Notes: generated by a model not told the origin, from the letters alone. A stretch of 37,016 nt of DNA from Myxococcales bacterium (GCA_028287105.1 JAQBQH010000393.1:1-37016), one strand, 5' to 3'. Positions 7,099 to 15,867 are shown, numbered from the stretch's first letter. Numbers and translations: made by a program.

Positions 7099-8337
7099 TT
7101 ACTCGCTGCGGAGCGCGGTGATCGGATCGAGACGTGAGGCGCGCCAGGCCGGATAGAAGCCGAAGAACACGCCGACACCGCCCGAGCAGACGATGGCGAG
7201 GAGCGCCGCGTCGACCGGCAGCGTCAGCGTCCAGCCGATGAGCCCCTCGATGAGCGAGGCGCCGGCGATGCTCAGGAGCACGCCCGCCACGCCGCCGAAG
7301 AGGCTCAGCATGAACGCCTCGCCGAGGAACTGCAGCTGCACCGCCAACGCGGTGGCACCGACGGCGACGCGCAGCCCGATCTCGGCGGTGCGCTGCGACA
7401 CCGAAGCCAGCATCACGTTCATGATGCCGATGCCGCCGACGATGAGCGAGATCGAGGCCAGCGCGATGAGCAGGATCTCGAGCGTGCGGCTGGCGTCGAT
7501 CTGCGCCTTGATCACCTCGTCGGGGCGGCGGATGTTGAAGTCGTCGTCCGCGCCGGGGCGGATGTGGTGGCGCTCGCGCATGAGCGCCTGCACGGCGTCG
7601 ATGGCGGGGTTGACCGCGTCGTTGCTGACCGCGCTGCAGAGGATGTCGTCGAGATAGGTGTAGTTGCGGCCGAGCACTTTTCGCTGCGCGGTGGTCCAGG
7701 GCAGCATGATGAGATCGTCCTGATCCTGTCCCGACGCTGATTGCCCCTTGGCGGCGAGCACGCCGATGACCTGGAAGAGGAGGTTGTTGACGCGGATGAC
7801 CTGTCCGACGGGCGGGTCGGACCCGAAGAGCTCCTTGCGCACGGTGTCGCCGATGACGACGACGCTCTCGAGGTGGCGGACGTGCTCCGCGGTGAAGAAG
7901 GCGCCGTCGGCGACTTGCCAGCGTTTGACGTCGATGTACTCGGGCGAGACGCCGCGGAACTTGGTGGCCCAGTTACGGGTGGCGTTGATGACCTGCACGT
8001 TGCCGTCGACGTTCTCGGCCACCGCCTTGATGAGCGGAATCTCGCGGCGGATCGCCTCGGCGTCCTCGGGGAGGAGCGAGTTGGTGCCGTGGCTGCCGTT
8101 GCGCGCGCCGTTGACGTTGCGCGAGCCGGCTTCGATCCAGACCAGCGCGTCGCCGAGCTTGCGCAGCTCGTCCTTGGCGCGCATCGAGCCGGCCTCGCCG
8201 ATGGCGACGACCCAGATGACGGCGGCGACGCCGATCATGATGCCGAGGGCGGTGAGCGCCGAGCGTCCCTTGTGGCGGGCAAGCGCACGCAGCGCTTCCG
8301 CGCCGAAGAGTCGTGCCCACAATCGCAGCTTCGCCAT
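7099..8337 (-). CDS. MacB/FtsX-family ABC transporter permease
   Basis: This 412-residue protein begins MAKLRLWARLFGAEALRAL; the open frame extends 17 codons further into the preceding gene. It has one N-terminal membrane segment (ALTALGIMIGVAAVIWVVAIGE), a periplasmic MacB_PCD-type domain of about 240 residues, and a C-terminal FtsX domain with three membrane segments including LIVGGIGIMNVMLASVSQRTAEIGLRVAVGA and ending RASRLDPITALRSE, a signature end for this family. It should act with an ATPase (MacB-N/LolD-like) as a mechanotransmission transporter. No ATPase or MacA-type adaptor gene is adjacent. Its start lies 4 bp after the stop of the MBL hydrolase gene, so the two form an operon. Confidence 0.92.
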   Translation of the reverse strand: MAKLRLWARLFGAEALRALARHKGRSALTALGIMIGVAAVIWVVAIGEAGSMRAKDELRKLGDALVWIEAGSRNVNGARNGSHGTNSLLPEDAEAIRREIPLIKAVAENVDGNVQVINATRNWATKFRGVSPEYIDVKRWQVADGAFFTAEHVRHLESVVVIGDTVRKELFGSDPPVGQVIRVNNLLFQVIGVLAAKGQSASGQDQDDLIMLPWTTAQRKVLGRNYTYLDDILCSAVSNDAVNPAIDAVQALMRERHHIRPGADDDFNIRRPDEVIKAQIDASRTLEILLIALASISLIVGGIGIMNVMLASVSQRTAEIGLRVAVGATALAVQLQFLGEAFMLSLFGGVAGVLLSIAGASLIEGLIGWTLTLPVDAALLAIVCSGGVGVFFGFYPAWRASRLDPITALRSE

Positions 8338-8341
8338 CCGG

Positions 8342-9424
8342 CTAGAGTGTAGCTGGCTCAAGCTCCTTCGACGCGGCAATCGCAGCAACGGTTCGCCACC
8401 AGGGATCGACGACCTCGCCGCGGGAGGGCTCGACGGCAGCGCCGAGCCGCGGCATCACCAGCTGCACCTTGCGCGGCGGCGCCAGCCGGAGCAGCGTCTC
8501 GGCCGGATCGTCCCAGGCGTGGATGGCGAGGTTGAAGGTGCCCCAGTGGACCGGCAGGAGCGCGCCGCCACCGAGGAGGGCCAGCGCCTCCAGCGCGTTC
8601 TCGGGGCCGAGGTGGATGTCGCCCCACGAGGGATGGAACGCGCCGACTTCCAGCATCACCAGGTCGAAGGGGCCGAGCCGGGTGCGGATCTCGGCATATT
8701 CGGCCGTGAGGCCGGTGTCGCCGCTGAAGAAGACCCCGTGCTTGGCCGTGCGCACGACGAAGGAGGACCACAGCGTGTGGTTGCGATCGCGCATGCCGCG
8801 GCCGGAGAAGTGCTGCGACGGCGCGGCCGTGATGGTCAGCTCGCCGCGCGGCAGGCGCGCCGACTCCCACCAGTCCAGCTCGACGATGCGCGCGGCCGGG
8901 ATACCCCAGGACTCGAGGTGCGCACCGACGCCGAGCGAGGTGTAGAACGGCACGTCGCGGCCGGCGAGCGCCAGGATGGTCGGGTAGTCGAGGTGGTCGT
9001 AGTGATCGTGCGAGACGATCACGGCGTCGAGCGGCGGCAGGGCGTCGATGGCGATCGGGACCGGCTGGAAGCGCTTGGGGCCGGCGAAGGAGTAGGGCGA
9101 GGCGCGCTCGCCCCAGACCGGGTCGGTCAGGATGTTGAGACCGTCGATCTCGAGCAGCACCGACGAGTGGCCGAGCCAGGTGGCGCGCAGCCCGCTGGCT
9201 GGCGGGCGCGACCAGGTGTCGAGCGGGCTGACCGAGGGGAGCGGGGCGGGCGGTTTGCGACGCTCGCCGCCGAAGAAGTACTGGCCGGCGGTGGCGAGGC
9301 CGCTGCCGCGCTTGAGCCCCTGGGCGACGCGGGCGCTGTTGCGGAAGGCGCCGTCGAGGAAGCGCGGTGAGGCCTGGATGCGCTCGAGACGGAGACCGGA
9401 GGCGCGGCTGCCGAACGCGGACAT
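8342..9424 (-). CDS. MBL-fold hydrolase, NAPE-PLD/RomA-like
   Basis: The 360-residue protein is a metallo-beta-lactamase-fold hydrolase. The metal motif SHDHYDHLD (HxHxDH) is followed by PSQHFSGRG, FFSGDTGLT (Asp) and PVHWGTFNLA (His). The sequence around TWLGHSSVLLEIDG and LTDPVWGERASP matches the group containing eukaryotic N-acyl-phosphatidylethanolamine phospholipase D and bacterial RomA-like proteins, so a phosphodiester or lipid substrate is plausible but not proven. No signal peptide is apparent; a cytoplasmic binuclear zinc enzyme is expected. ATG 9424 was chosen over an in-frame ATG at 9472 because the latter would run into the oppositely oriented regulator remnant. It is the first gene of a two-gene operon with the permease. 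Confidence 0.92.
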   Translation of the reverse strand: MSAFGSRASGLRLERIQASPRFLDGAFRNSARVAQGLKRGSGLATAGQYFFGGERRKPPAPLPSVSPLDTWSRPPASGLRATWLGHSSVLLEIDGLNILTDPVWGERASPYSFAGPKRFQPVPIAIDALPPLDAVIVSHDHYDHLDYPTILALAGRDVPFYTSLGVGAHLESWGIPAARIVELDWWESARLPRGELTITAAPSQHFSGRGMRDRNHTLWSSFVVRTAKHGVFFSGDTGLTAEYAEIRTRLGPFDLVMLEVGAFHPSWGDIHLGPENALEALALLGGGALLPVHWGTFNLAIHAWDDPAETLLRLAPPRKVQLVMPRLGAAVEPSRGEVVDPWWRTVAAIAASKELEPATL

Positions 9425-9445
9425 GATTGGCTCCCAGTCTATCCG

Positions 9446-9978
9446 ATGTCGAGACCCGCCGAATTCGTTCAATCGCGGCGTCGAACGCAGTCACTCGCGT
9501 CAAGCGGCGGCGCTCCTCGGCGTCAGCGCCTCCACGATCAAGCGCTGGGTCGACGGTGGAGAGCTCGAATCCGAGCGCACCGAGGGGGACATCGCCGCAT
9601 CCGCCACCTCGTCGTGGAAGCCTTTCGCGCCCGCATGGCGGGGGAGGCGCGCCTGCTCGAGCTGCGCGGCAAGGCGGGCAGCGGCGCCGCGCGCGCTCCT
9701 GGCCACCGCCGAGGGGGACGATCACACACTCGGACTGTCGATGTGCGAGCTGGTGTGCGGCAAGCGGGATGGGCGACCTTGTGGGCAGGGCACAACACGC
9801 CGGCCGCCGATCTCGTCGCCATGGTAGCCAACCCCGCGCGGCGCATCGAGCTGGTGCTGCTGTCGGCGTCGGTCGCCTCCAACGACAAGCGGCTTCTCGC
9901 CGACGAGGAGCGTGCCGTAGGCGCCGCCTGCGCGACCTGCGCGAGCTCGAACGGTTGGCGCGGCAAGTCCGCGACTGA
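9446..9978 (+). pseudogene. Decayed HTH/cobalamin-binding-type regulator (multiple frameshifts)
   Basis: Three frames together spell a degraded regulator. A MerR/excisionase-type helix-turn-helix reads SRQAAALLGVSASTIKRW (about 9499-9552), continuing VDGGELESERTEG; then the frame shifts and GHRRIRHLVVEAFRARMAGE completes the wing. The first shift lies in a run of five G where six would restore TEGGHRRI. The frame then changes again (ALLATAEGDDHTLGLSMCE), then to LWAGHNTPAADLVAMVAN and ELVLLSASVASNDKRLL, which look like the core of a B12-binding-like domain. A final frame ends RDLRELERLARQVRD and stop at about 9978. Roughly 70 residues between the CELVCGKR and GWATLWAGH blocks seem to be missing. 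At least four frameshifts make sequencing error an unlikely sole cause. Confidence 0.6.
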
Positions 9979-9997
9979 TAAACTCGGGTTGGACAAC

Positions 9998-10936
9998 GTG
10001 AGCGACGCCGAGCGAACGACGATCCTCATCATCGACGACGCGCGCGGAAGCCGCGAGTCGCTGGTGCAGATGGTCGAGGCCCTGGGCTATGCCGCGGTCT
10101 CGAGTGACAATCCGCTCGAGGGGCTGCGCCTCGTCGGCGAGATCAAGCCTTCCCTGGTGCTGCTCGACGTCGTCATGCCGCGCATCGACGGCTACAAGAT
10201 CGCCGCCGCCATCAAGTCCCAGCCGCGCTACGTCCCGGTGATCCTCTTGACCGCGCTCAACGACGTCGAGTCGAAGCGGCGTGGGCAGGCGGCCGGCGCC
10301 GACGATTTTCTCTCGAAGCCGGTGGCGCAGCTCGAGCTGCAGATCCGCATCGCCGCCATGCTGCGCATCAAGTCGCTCACCGACGCGCTCGACGCCGCCA
10401 ATCGGCGGCTGAGCGAGCTGGCGGACATCGACGGCCTGACCCAGGTGCCCAATCGCCGGCGCATCGAGGAGTGGCTGCAGTCGGAGTTTCTGCGCGCCAA
10501 GCGCTACGCGCGGCCGCTGTCGGTGCTGCTGCTCGACATCGATCACTTCAAGCGCGTCAACGACACGCACGGCCACGCCGTCGGCGACACGGTGTTGCGG
10601 ACGGTGGCGCGGGCCTTGGCCGCGACGGTGCGGCAGAGCGATCACGTCGGCCGTTGGGGCGGCGAAGAGTTCCTGATCGTGGCGCCCGAGGTCGTCGGCT
10701 CCGGCGCGATCGGGCTCGGCGAGCGGCTCAGGCGGCGCGTCGAGCAGGAGACGGTCGCGGCCGAGGGGGGCGTGGGCGCCACCATCTCCATCGGCGCGGC
10801 GGCGTGGGACGGACGCTGCGAGACGACGTCGGCGGCGCTGGTCAAGCACGCCGACGAGGCGCTCTACGAAGCCAAGGCGGCGGGGCGCAATCGCGTCATC
10901 TTCCGCGCCCTCGACATCGAGCCACCCAAGCTCTGA
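9998..10936 (+). CDS. REC-GGDEF response regulator, diguanylate cyclase (PleD-like)
   Basis: The 312-residue cytoplasmic protein has an N-terminal receiver domain (about 8-125) with acidic pair IIDDA, phospho-acceptor Asp57 in VLLDVVMP and Lys107 in LSKPV. A GGDEF domain (about 140-305) follows, with active-site GGEEF at 221-225. The inhibitory I-site RxxD (RQSD, 212-215) sits five residues before it, so the enzyme should be feedback-inhibited by cyclic di-GMP. Phosphorylation by an unlinked histidine kinase probably drives dimerisation and activity. The start is GTG 9998 (VSDAERTTILIIDD); the open frame upstream is remnant sequence of the decayed regulator. It converges with the CysK-like gene with a 4-bp gap. 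Confidence 0.93.
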   Translation: MSDAERTTILIIDDARGSRESLVQMVEALGYAAVSSDNPLEGLRLVGEIKPSLVLLDVVMPRIDGYKIAAAIKSQPRYVPVILLTALNDVESKRRGQAAGADDFLSKPVAQLELQIRIAAMLRIKSLTDALDAANRRLSELADIDGLTQVPNRRRIEEWLQSEFLRAKRYARPLSVLLLDIDHFKRVNDTHGHAVGDTVLRTVARALAATVRQSDHVGRWGGEEFLIVAPEVVGSGAIGLGERLRRRVEQETVAAEGGVGATISIGAAAWDGRCETTSAALVKHADEALYEAKAAGRNRVIFRALDIEPPKL

Positions 10937-10940
10937 GGCG

Positions 10941-11876
10941 CTACGCCGGCGCCGACATCCAGGCGCAGCTGCGGTAGCGGTCCCACGAGTCCGGCAGCAG
11001 CGCGACGACGGGGCCGTCGACGGTGCCGCTCTTGGCGAGGCGCAGCGCGGCGGCCACGGCGGTGCCGGCCGAGCCGCCGACGAGCAGCCCCTCTTCGCGA
11101 ATGAGCCGCCGGCAGGTGGCGAAGCTCTCTTCGTCGCTGATGCTGTAGGCGCCGTCGACGACACGGCGATCGAGGAGCGCCAGCGGCTGGCTCGAGCCGA
11201 TCCCTTCGACCGCGTAGCTGCCGTCGGAACCGGGCGTGCCGAGATTGATCCAATCGGCGAGCGCCGAGCCGGCCGGATCGGCCAGGATGATGCGCACGCC
11301 CGGGATGGCCGCCTTGAGGACGCGGCCGACGCCGGTGATGGTGCCGCCGGTGCCCGCGCCGGCGACGAAGCCGCCGATGCGCCCGCCGGTGTCGGCGAGG
11401 AGCTCGGGACCGGTCGTGGTCTCGTGCGCGCGCACGTTGGCCGGGTTGTTGAACTGGTCGGTGAGGAACCAGCCGTTCTCGCGCGCCAGGCGCTCGGCGA
11501 CGTTGCGGAAGTTTTCCGGATCGGCCGGCGGTCGATTGGGCGTGATGACCACGCGCGCGCCGAGCGTCGCCAGCGCGGCGCGCTTGTCGATCGACATCTT
11601 CTCCGGCATGACGCACACGAGCTGGTAGCCGCGCACGGCGGCGACGAGCGCCAGGCCGACGCCGGTGTTTCCCGCCGTGGCCTCGATCAGCGTGGCGCCG
11701 GGGGCGAGGAGCCCCGAGCGCTCGGCGTCGTCGACGATGGCGACGGCGATGCGATCCTTGACGCTGCCGCCCGGGTTGAGCTGCTCGCACTTGGCCAGAA
11801 GCGGCACCGGCAGCCCGGCGCCGACGCGGCGCAGCTCGACGAGCGGCGTGCGCCCGATCAGTTGCGAAGCGAGCAG
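10941..11876 (-). CDS. CysK/CBS-type PLP-dependent cysteine synthase family protein
   Basis: The sequence follows the fold-type II cysteine synthase/cystathionine beta-synthase family: IGRTPLVEL at the N-terminus, Lys40 in NPGGSVKDRI as the Schiff-base lysine, ATAGNTGVGLAL as the substrate-binding loop, GAGTGGTITG as the phosphate loop, and GGSAGTA near the C-terminus. Expected reaction: beta-replacement on O-acetylserine or a related serine derivative, or cystathionine formation. With the start used here it has 311 residues, the usual core length, and no C-terminal CBS domains. The start is unclear. No ATG, GTG or TTG lies near the expected N-terminus; CTG at 11876 has AAAAGGG 6 bp upstream, and CTG at 11861 overlaps the upstream gene's TGA. 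Longer frames overlap the upstream gene extensively and look non-native. Confidence 0.88.
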   Translation of the reverse strand: MLASQLIGRTPLVELRRVGAGLPVPLLAKCEQLNPGGSVKDRIAVAIVDDAERSGLLAPGATLIEATAGNTGVGLALVAAVRGYQLVCVMPEKMSIDKRAALATLGARVVITPNRPPADPENFRNVAERLARENGWFLTDQFNNPANVRAHETTTGPELLADTGGRIGGFVAGAGTGGTITGVGRVLKAAIPGVRIILADPAGSALADWINLGTPGSDGSYAVEGIGSSQPLALLDRRVVDGAYSISDEESFATCRRLIREEGLLVGGSAGTAVAAALRLAKSGTVDGPVVALLPDSWDRYRSCAWMSAPA

Positions 11877-12181
11877 CCGAAGCCCTTTTCGTAGCGCGCC
11901 GTCGCCGACCCGAGGCCGAAGCCGGAGGCGGTCACCTCGTCGCTGCCGGGCGTGACGCGGATGAGCTTCTGCGCCAGTGGATCGAGGTCGGTCATGCAGC
12001 TCTCGAGCGTGCGGCCGGCGATGAACATGCACGCGCAGGTCTGCTCCGCGGCATAGCCGGAGCCGATGTAGGCCATGTCGCCGACGCGGAAGACGCGCCA
12101 GGCGACGCCCACGGCGAGCGCCACCACGGCGACGAGGACGACGAGGAGCCGATTGCGCCGTCCGAGCGCCATCATTATCAT
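11858..12181 (-). CDS. Small membrane-anchored protein resembling the N-domain of serine hydrolases
   Basis: This 107-residue protein has one N-terminal membrane segment (LLVVLVAVVALAVGVAWRVF, about 11-30) followed by an extracytoplasmic domain with a TCACMFIAGRTLESC pattern and a C-terminal GLGSATARYEKGFGCSL. These blocks resemble a region found ahead of the catalytic domain in some bacterial beta-lactamase-like serine hydrolases. Here it is a separate gene next to such a hydrolase, but divergently oriented. Starts ATG 12181, 12175 or 12172 are possible; the first overlaps the ATG of the opposite gene. It overlaps the CysK-like gene downstream by up to 19 bases. The comparison to hydrolase N-domains is from memory and moderate in confidence. 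Confidence 0.7.
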   Translation of the reverse strand: MIMMALGRRNRLLVVLVAVVALAVGVAWRVFRVGDMAYIGSGYAAEQTCACMFIAGRTLESCMTDLDPLAQKLIRVTPGSDEVTASGFGLGSATARYEKGFGCSLRN

Positions 12182-13355
12182 GGCCGCGATGCTACCCGAG
12201 GCGCGCCACGTCGTCACGTCGCTTGCAGCCCTGCTCGCGCTCGGCGCGACGGCGCTCGCCGAGCCGTCTCAGCCGCTCCAACCGCTGCCGCCGCAAGCCG
12301 CCGATGTGCCGTGGCCGACGAAGCAGTGGCCGACTGGCCCACTGCCGGCGACGGTGACCGCCGACCGTCTCGAGCCGTTCCTCGCCGTCACCGCCGCGCG
12401 TCAGGCGAAGCTCGGCGAGACGCGCGCCGTCGTCATCATCCACCACGGCCGGCTCGTCGCCGAGCGCTACATGCCCGGCTTCAGCGCCGACACGCGGCTG
12501 CTCTCGTGGTCGATGGCGAAGTCGGTGACCCAGGCGCTCGCCGGCATCGCGGTGCGCCGCGGCCTCGTCGACATCGACAAGCCGATGGGCGATCCGCGCT
12601 GGGCCGCGGGCGATCCGCGCGCGGCGATCCCGTGGCGCTGGTGGCTCAACATGGTCGACGGCCAGGACTACAACGAGATCGGCGTCTACGATCAGACGCG
12701 CAACGACGCCGCGCGCATGCTCTACGGCGTCGGCCGGCGCGACGTCTCGGGCTTCGGCGTCGGCCTGCCGCTCATCCATCCACCGGGGAGCTACTGGAAC
12801 TACAACTCGGCGGGCGTGAACCTGATCGCGGCCGCGCTCGGGCGCGTCTTCGCGCCGGGCGTCACGGCGCCCGTCGAGCTCCGCGCGCGCCTGGCGGCGG
12901 TGATGCACGACGAGCTGTTCGGGCCGCTCGGCATGAGCTCGGCGCAGCCGGAGTTCGACGCCACCGGCAACTTCGTGGGCTCGGCGCTGGTCTACGCGAC
13001 GGCACGCGACTGGGCGCGCTTTGGCCTGCTCTATCTGCGGGACGGCGTCTGGGACGGCAAACGCATCCTGCCGGCCGGCTGGGTCGACTTCGCGCGCTCG
13101 AAGAACCCGGCCGACAACGCCGACATCTATGGCGCCGGCTTCTGGATCACGCCCGCGAGCGGAGAGGGCAAGCCGTACCGCGCCATCGGCGCCAAGGCGC
13201 CGCGCGATCTGTTCCTCGCGCAGGGGCACGAAGGGCAGGTGGTCGTCATCGTGCCGTCGAAGGATCTGGTCGTCGTGCGCCTCGGCCTCTTCGACAATCG
13301 CGTCGGCTGGCCCCCGCTCGGCGAGTGGATCGCCGGCATCGTGAACATGTTCTAA
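12180..13355 (+). CDS. Serine hydrolase, class C beta-lactamase/esterase family
   Basis: The 391-residue protein (388 if ATG 12189 is used) has a signal peptide ending near TALAEPSQ, so it should act in the periplasm or outside. The catalytic SxxK motif is SMAK in LLSWSMAKSVTQ, the YxN equivalent is in YWNYNSAGVNLI, and the third motif is replaced by GHEGQ. This arrangement is typical of beta-lactamase-related esterases and DD-peptidases rather than true antibiotic-hydrolysing enzymes. The substrate is unknown. The start codon overlaps that of the divergent membrane-anchored gene, so any promoter must lie inside a coding sequence. The Rieske oxygenase gene follows after 35 bp. Confidence 0.9.
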   Translation: MAAMLPEARHVVTSLAALLALGATALAEPSQPLQPLPPQAADVPWPTKQWPTGPLPATVTADRLEPFLAVTAARQAKLGETRAVVIIHHGRLVAERYMPGFSADTRLLSWSMAKSVTQALAGIAVRRGLVDIDKPMGDPRWAAGDPRAAIPWRWWLNMVDGQDYNEIGVYDQTRNDAARMLYGVGRRDVSGFGVGLPLIHPPGSYWNYNSAGVNLIAAALGRVFAPGVTAPVELRARLAAVMHDELFGPLGMSSAQPEFDATGNFVGSALVYATARDWARFGLLYLRDGVWDGKRILPAGWVDFARSKNPADNADIYGAGFWITPASGEGKPYRAIGAKAPRDLFLAQGHEGQVVVIVPSKDLVVVRLGLFDNRVGWPPLGEWIAGIVNMF

Positions 13356-13390
13356 TTCGCCGATTTCGGCGTGTTATGCTCGCGGGCCGG

Positions 13391-14359
13391 ATGACCCATT
13401 TCCCCTTTCCGCGACTGCCCTACGGTTGGTACCTGGCCTCACCGTCGTCGGAGATCGCCATCGGCGAGCTGCGCACGTTCCACTACTTCGGGCAGGAGCT
13501 CGTCATCTATCGCTCGCAGGCGGGCGTGGCGTTCGCCGTCGAGGCGCACTGCCCGCACCTCGGTGCCCACCTCGGCGAGGGCGGTTGCGTCGAGGGCGAT
13601 ACGGTGCGCTGCCCGTTCCACGGCTGGCGCTTCGCCTCCGACGGGCGCTGCGTCGAGGTGCCCTACTCCACGGTGGTCCCGCGCGTCGGCCTGCGCACCT
13701 GGCCGGTCGCCGAAAAGGGCGGCTACCTCTTTCTCTGGCACGACCCCGACGGCGGCGCGCCCGACTGGGAGATCCCCGACTTCGAATCGGACGGCTTCAC
13801 GCCGCGCCGCCTCGCCGACTTCACGCTGCGCTCCCATCCGCAGGAGCTGATGGAGAACACCGCCGACATCGCCCACTTCGGCCAGCTCCATCGCGCGCAG
13901 AACCATCGCTACCTGCGAGAGTGGTCGGCGCACGGTCCGCTCGCCGAGACGACGATCGCGTTCTCCGCGTCGGGCGCGGCCATCGGCGCGCCCATCGACC
14001 TCATCGATCTCGAGATCAGCTTCGCGCTGCACGGGCTCGGCTACCTGGTCATCGACAGCCTGGCGCCCGCCGTCGGCGTGCACGGGCGCATCCGTGTCTG
14101 CGCCACGCCCGTCGACGAAGATCACGTGCGCGTCTTCTTCATCTCGACGGTGCGCTGCTTCGAGGATCCGGCGTTCACTTCGATGGTCGATCAACTGTTC
14201 TTCGAAGCGGCCAAGGCGGACTTCGAGCAGGACCTGCGCATCTGGCGCAACAAGGTCTATCGGCCGCGCCCCATCGTCGTTCCCGGCGACGGGCCCATCG
14301 TGAATTACCGTCGCTGGGCCAGCCAGTTCTACAGCCCGCGCGTCGCTTCGGCGGGCTGA
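13391..14359 (+). CDS. Rieske non-haem iron oxygenase, cholesterol desaturase/KshA-like
   Basis: The 322-residue protein has an N-terminal Rieske [2Fe-2S] domain with CPHLGAHL (Cys-x-His) and CPFHGW (Cys-x2-His). A catalytic domain follows whose mononuclear iron motif reads ENTADIAHFGQLH. The closely packed CPHLGAH...CPFHGWRF pattern resembles the cholesterol 7-desaturase (DAF-36/Neverland) and ketosteroid hydroxylase-like group, so a sterol, steroid or other hydrophobic ring substrate is a reasonable guess, not established. It needs a reductase, and none is adjacent. ATG 13391 was preferred to ATG 13376, which adds only MLAGR. No signal peptide is present. Confidence 0.9.
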   Translation: MTHFPFPRLPYGWYLASPSSEIAIGELRTFHYFGQELVIYRSQAGVAFAVEAHCPHLGAHLGEGGCVEGDTVRCPFHGWRFASDGRCVEVPYSTVVPRVGLRTWPVAEKGGYLFLWHDPDGGAPDWEIPDFESDGFTPRRLADFTLRSHPQELMENTADIAHFGQLHRAQNHRYLREWSAHGPLAETTIAFSASGAAIGAPIDLIDLEISFALHGLGYLVIDSLAPAVGVHGRIRVCATPVDEDHVRVFFISTVRCFEDPAFTSMVDQLFFEAAKADFEQDLRIWRNKVYRPRPIVVPGDGPIVNYRRWASQFYSPRVASAG

Positions 14360-14402
14360 GGCGCTCACCTTCGGCCGGCGGGAACGTCGCCGTGCTCGTA
14401 CA

Positions 14403-14421
14403 CTGCGGGTCGTCGCCGCAG
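14403..14421. terminator. Weak hairpin between convergent genes
   Basis: CTGCGG pairs with CCGCAG around a 7-base loop in the 71-bp gap between the convergent oxygenase and multicopper oxidase genes. There is no T-run, so a Rho-independent terminator is only a possibility. Confidence 0.25.
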
Positions 14422-14430
14422 GCGCTGCCG

Positions 14431-15858
14431 TCAGTCGGCGGCGACGCGCAGCGTGGTCATCATCCCGGCCTCGGCATGCTCGAGGATGTGGCAGTGCATC
14501 ATCCAGTCGCCGACGTCGAGCGGGACGAGCCCGATGTCGATCGTCTCCTTGGAGTGCATGAGCACGGTGTCGCGGAAGAACGGCTCGTCGACGGAGCGGC
14601 CGTTGCGCGCGAGGAGGCGGAAGAACATACCGTGCAGGTGGATGGGGTGGAGGCGGAACGACTCGTTGACGAACTGCAGGCGCACGAAGCGGTCGGCCTT
14701 CATGGTCAGCGCCGGCGGGGCGGCGTGGTCGTGACCGGCAAAGGCGTGGTCGTCGATGGTCCATTGGATGCCGTGCTCGCCACCGCGGCGGGAGTTGAGG
14801 CGGAATGTGTGCGTGATGGGGGCGCGGAGGCCGTCGCGCCAGGCGGGCACCCAGGCGCGCGCCGGTGAAGCGAAGCTTACGCGCGCGTCGCTGACGCCGT
14901 CGACGACGATGCTGGCGAGACGATTGGGCTGCGGGGCGTAGAAGCGGTCGATGATCTCGTGGCGCGCGCTGGTGTAGTCGTTGAACGCGACGTCGAGATC
15001 GATGCGATTGCCGGGCGCCAGCTCGAAGCCGGCGGCGGCGATGGGGTGCGCGGCGTAGAGTCCGTCGACGGCGATGATGTGGACGTCGAGGGCGCCGAAG
15101 TCGGGCAGGTAGACGCGGCCGTTCGAGGCGTTGACCAGGCGCAGGCGGATGCGCTCGCCGGCGCGCACGTGCAGCTCCGTGTCGAGGCGGCCGTTGACGG
15201 TGACGCGATTGCCCCAGCGGCCGTCGTGCATGAGGTCGTGCGGGGTGTCGAACTGCGGAAAGATCTGGCCGGTCTCGTCGAGCAGCCAGTCGTCGACGAC
15301 CCAGACGACATCCTGCGTGAAGGCGGCGGGGGCCGCGTCCTCGACGACGAGCACGCCGTAGAGGCCGCGCTCGACCTGCTCGCTCGAGCGCACGTGCGGG
15401 TGGAACCAGAAGGTGCCCGCGTCCTTGGGCGTGAACTCGTAGACGAAGCTGCCGCCGGGCGGTACCGGCGGCTGGGTCAGGTTGGGGACGCCGTCCATGG
15501 CGTTCGGCAGCCGGACGCCGTGCCAATGGATCGTGGTCGGCTGCGGCAGGCGATTGGTGAATTGCACGCGCACGGTGTCGCCGAGCCGCACGCGCAGGGT
15601 CGGGCCCGGGACCTGGCCGTTGTAGGCCCAGACGCGGATGCGGTGACCGTCGACGAGCGGCAGCTCCGTCGGTGCGGCGACGATCTCGAAGCGCTGCGTG
15701 CGTCCGTTGGGCGTCGCCTGCGCGGGATAGGCGGCGCGAAATTCGCGGCGCAGCGGATCGCCGCCCGCGGCCGCGTCGCTGCACCCGGCGGCCAGGCCTG
15801 CGGCAAGGCCGGCGGCAAGCAACGACGACAGGCAGAGGCCCGCAACGAGGGCGCGCAT
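14431..15858 (-). CDS. Multicopper oxidase lipoprotein
   Basis: The 475-residue protein starts with a lipoprotein signal and lipobox GLAAG-Cys26, so it should be anchored to a membrane facing the periplasm or surface. All copper-binding blocks are present: IHWHG (His110, His112), FWFHPH (His152, His154), HPIHLHG, and HCHILEHAEAGMM with Cys456 as the type 1 copper ligand. The type 1 axial position is Met466 or Met467 in AGMM. It is a three-cupredoxin-domain laccase/CueO-type oxidase that couples substrate oxidation to reduction of oxygen to water; copper(I), phenols or metals are possible substrates. It begins 9 bp after the FadL-like gene, the last of a three-gene operon. The pairing with a lipase and a lipid porin is unusual. 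Confidence 0.95.
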   Translation of the reverse strand: MRALVAGLCLSSLLAAGLAAGLAAGCSDAAAGGDPLRREFRAAYPAQATPNGRTQRFEIVAAPTELPLVDGHRIRVWAYNGQVPGPTLRVRLGDTVRVQFTNRLPQPTTIHWHGVRLPNAMDGVPNLTQPPVPPGGSFVYEFTPKDAGTFWFHPHVRSSEQVERGLYGVLVVEDAAPAAFTQDVVWVVDDWLLDETGQIFPQFDTPHDLMHDGRWGNRVTVNGRLDTELHVRAGERIRLRLVNASNGRVYLPDFGALDVHIIAVDGLYAAHPIAAAGFELAPGNRIDLDVAFNDYTSARHEIIDRFYAPQPNRLASIVVDGVSDARVSFASPARAWVPAWRDGLRAPITHTFRLNSRRGGEHGIQWTIDDHAFAGHDHAAPPALTMKADRFVRLQFVNESFRLHPIHLHGMFFRLLARNGRSVDEPFFRDTVLMHSKETIDIGLVPLDVGDWMMHCHILEHAEAGMMTTLRVAAD

Positions 15859-15867
15859 GCCCGAAGC

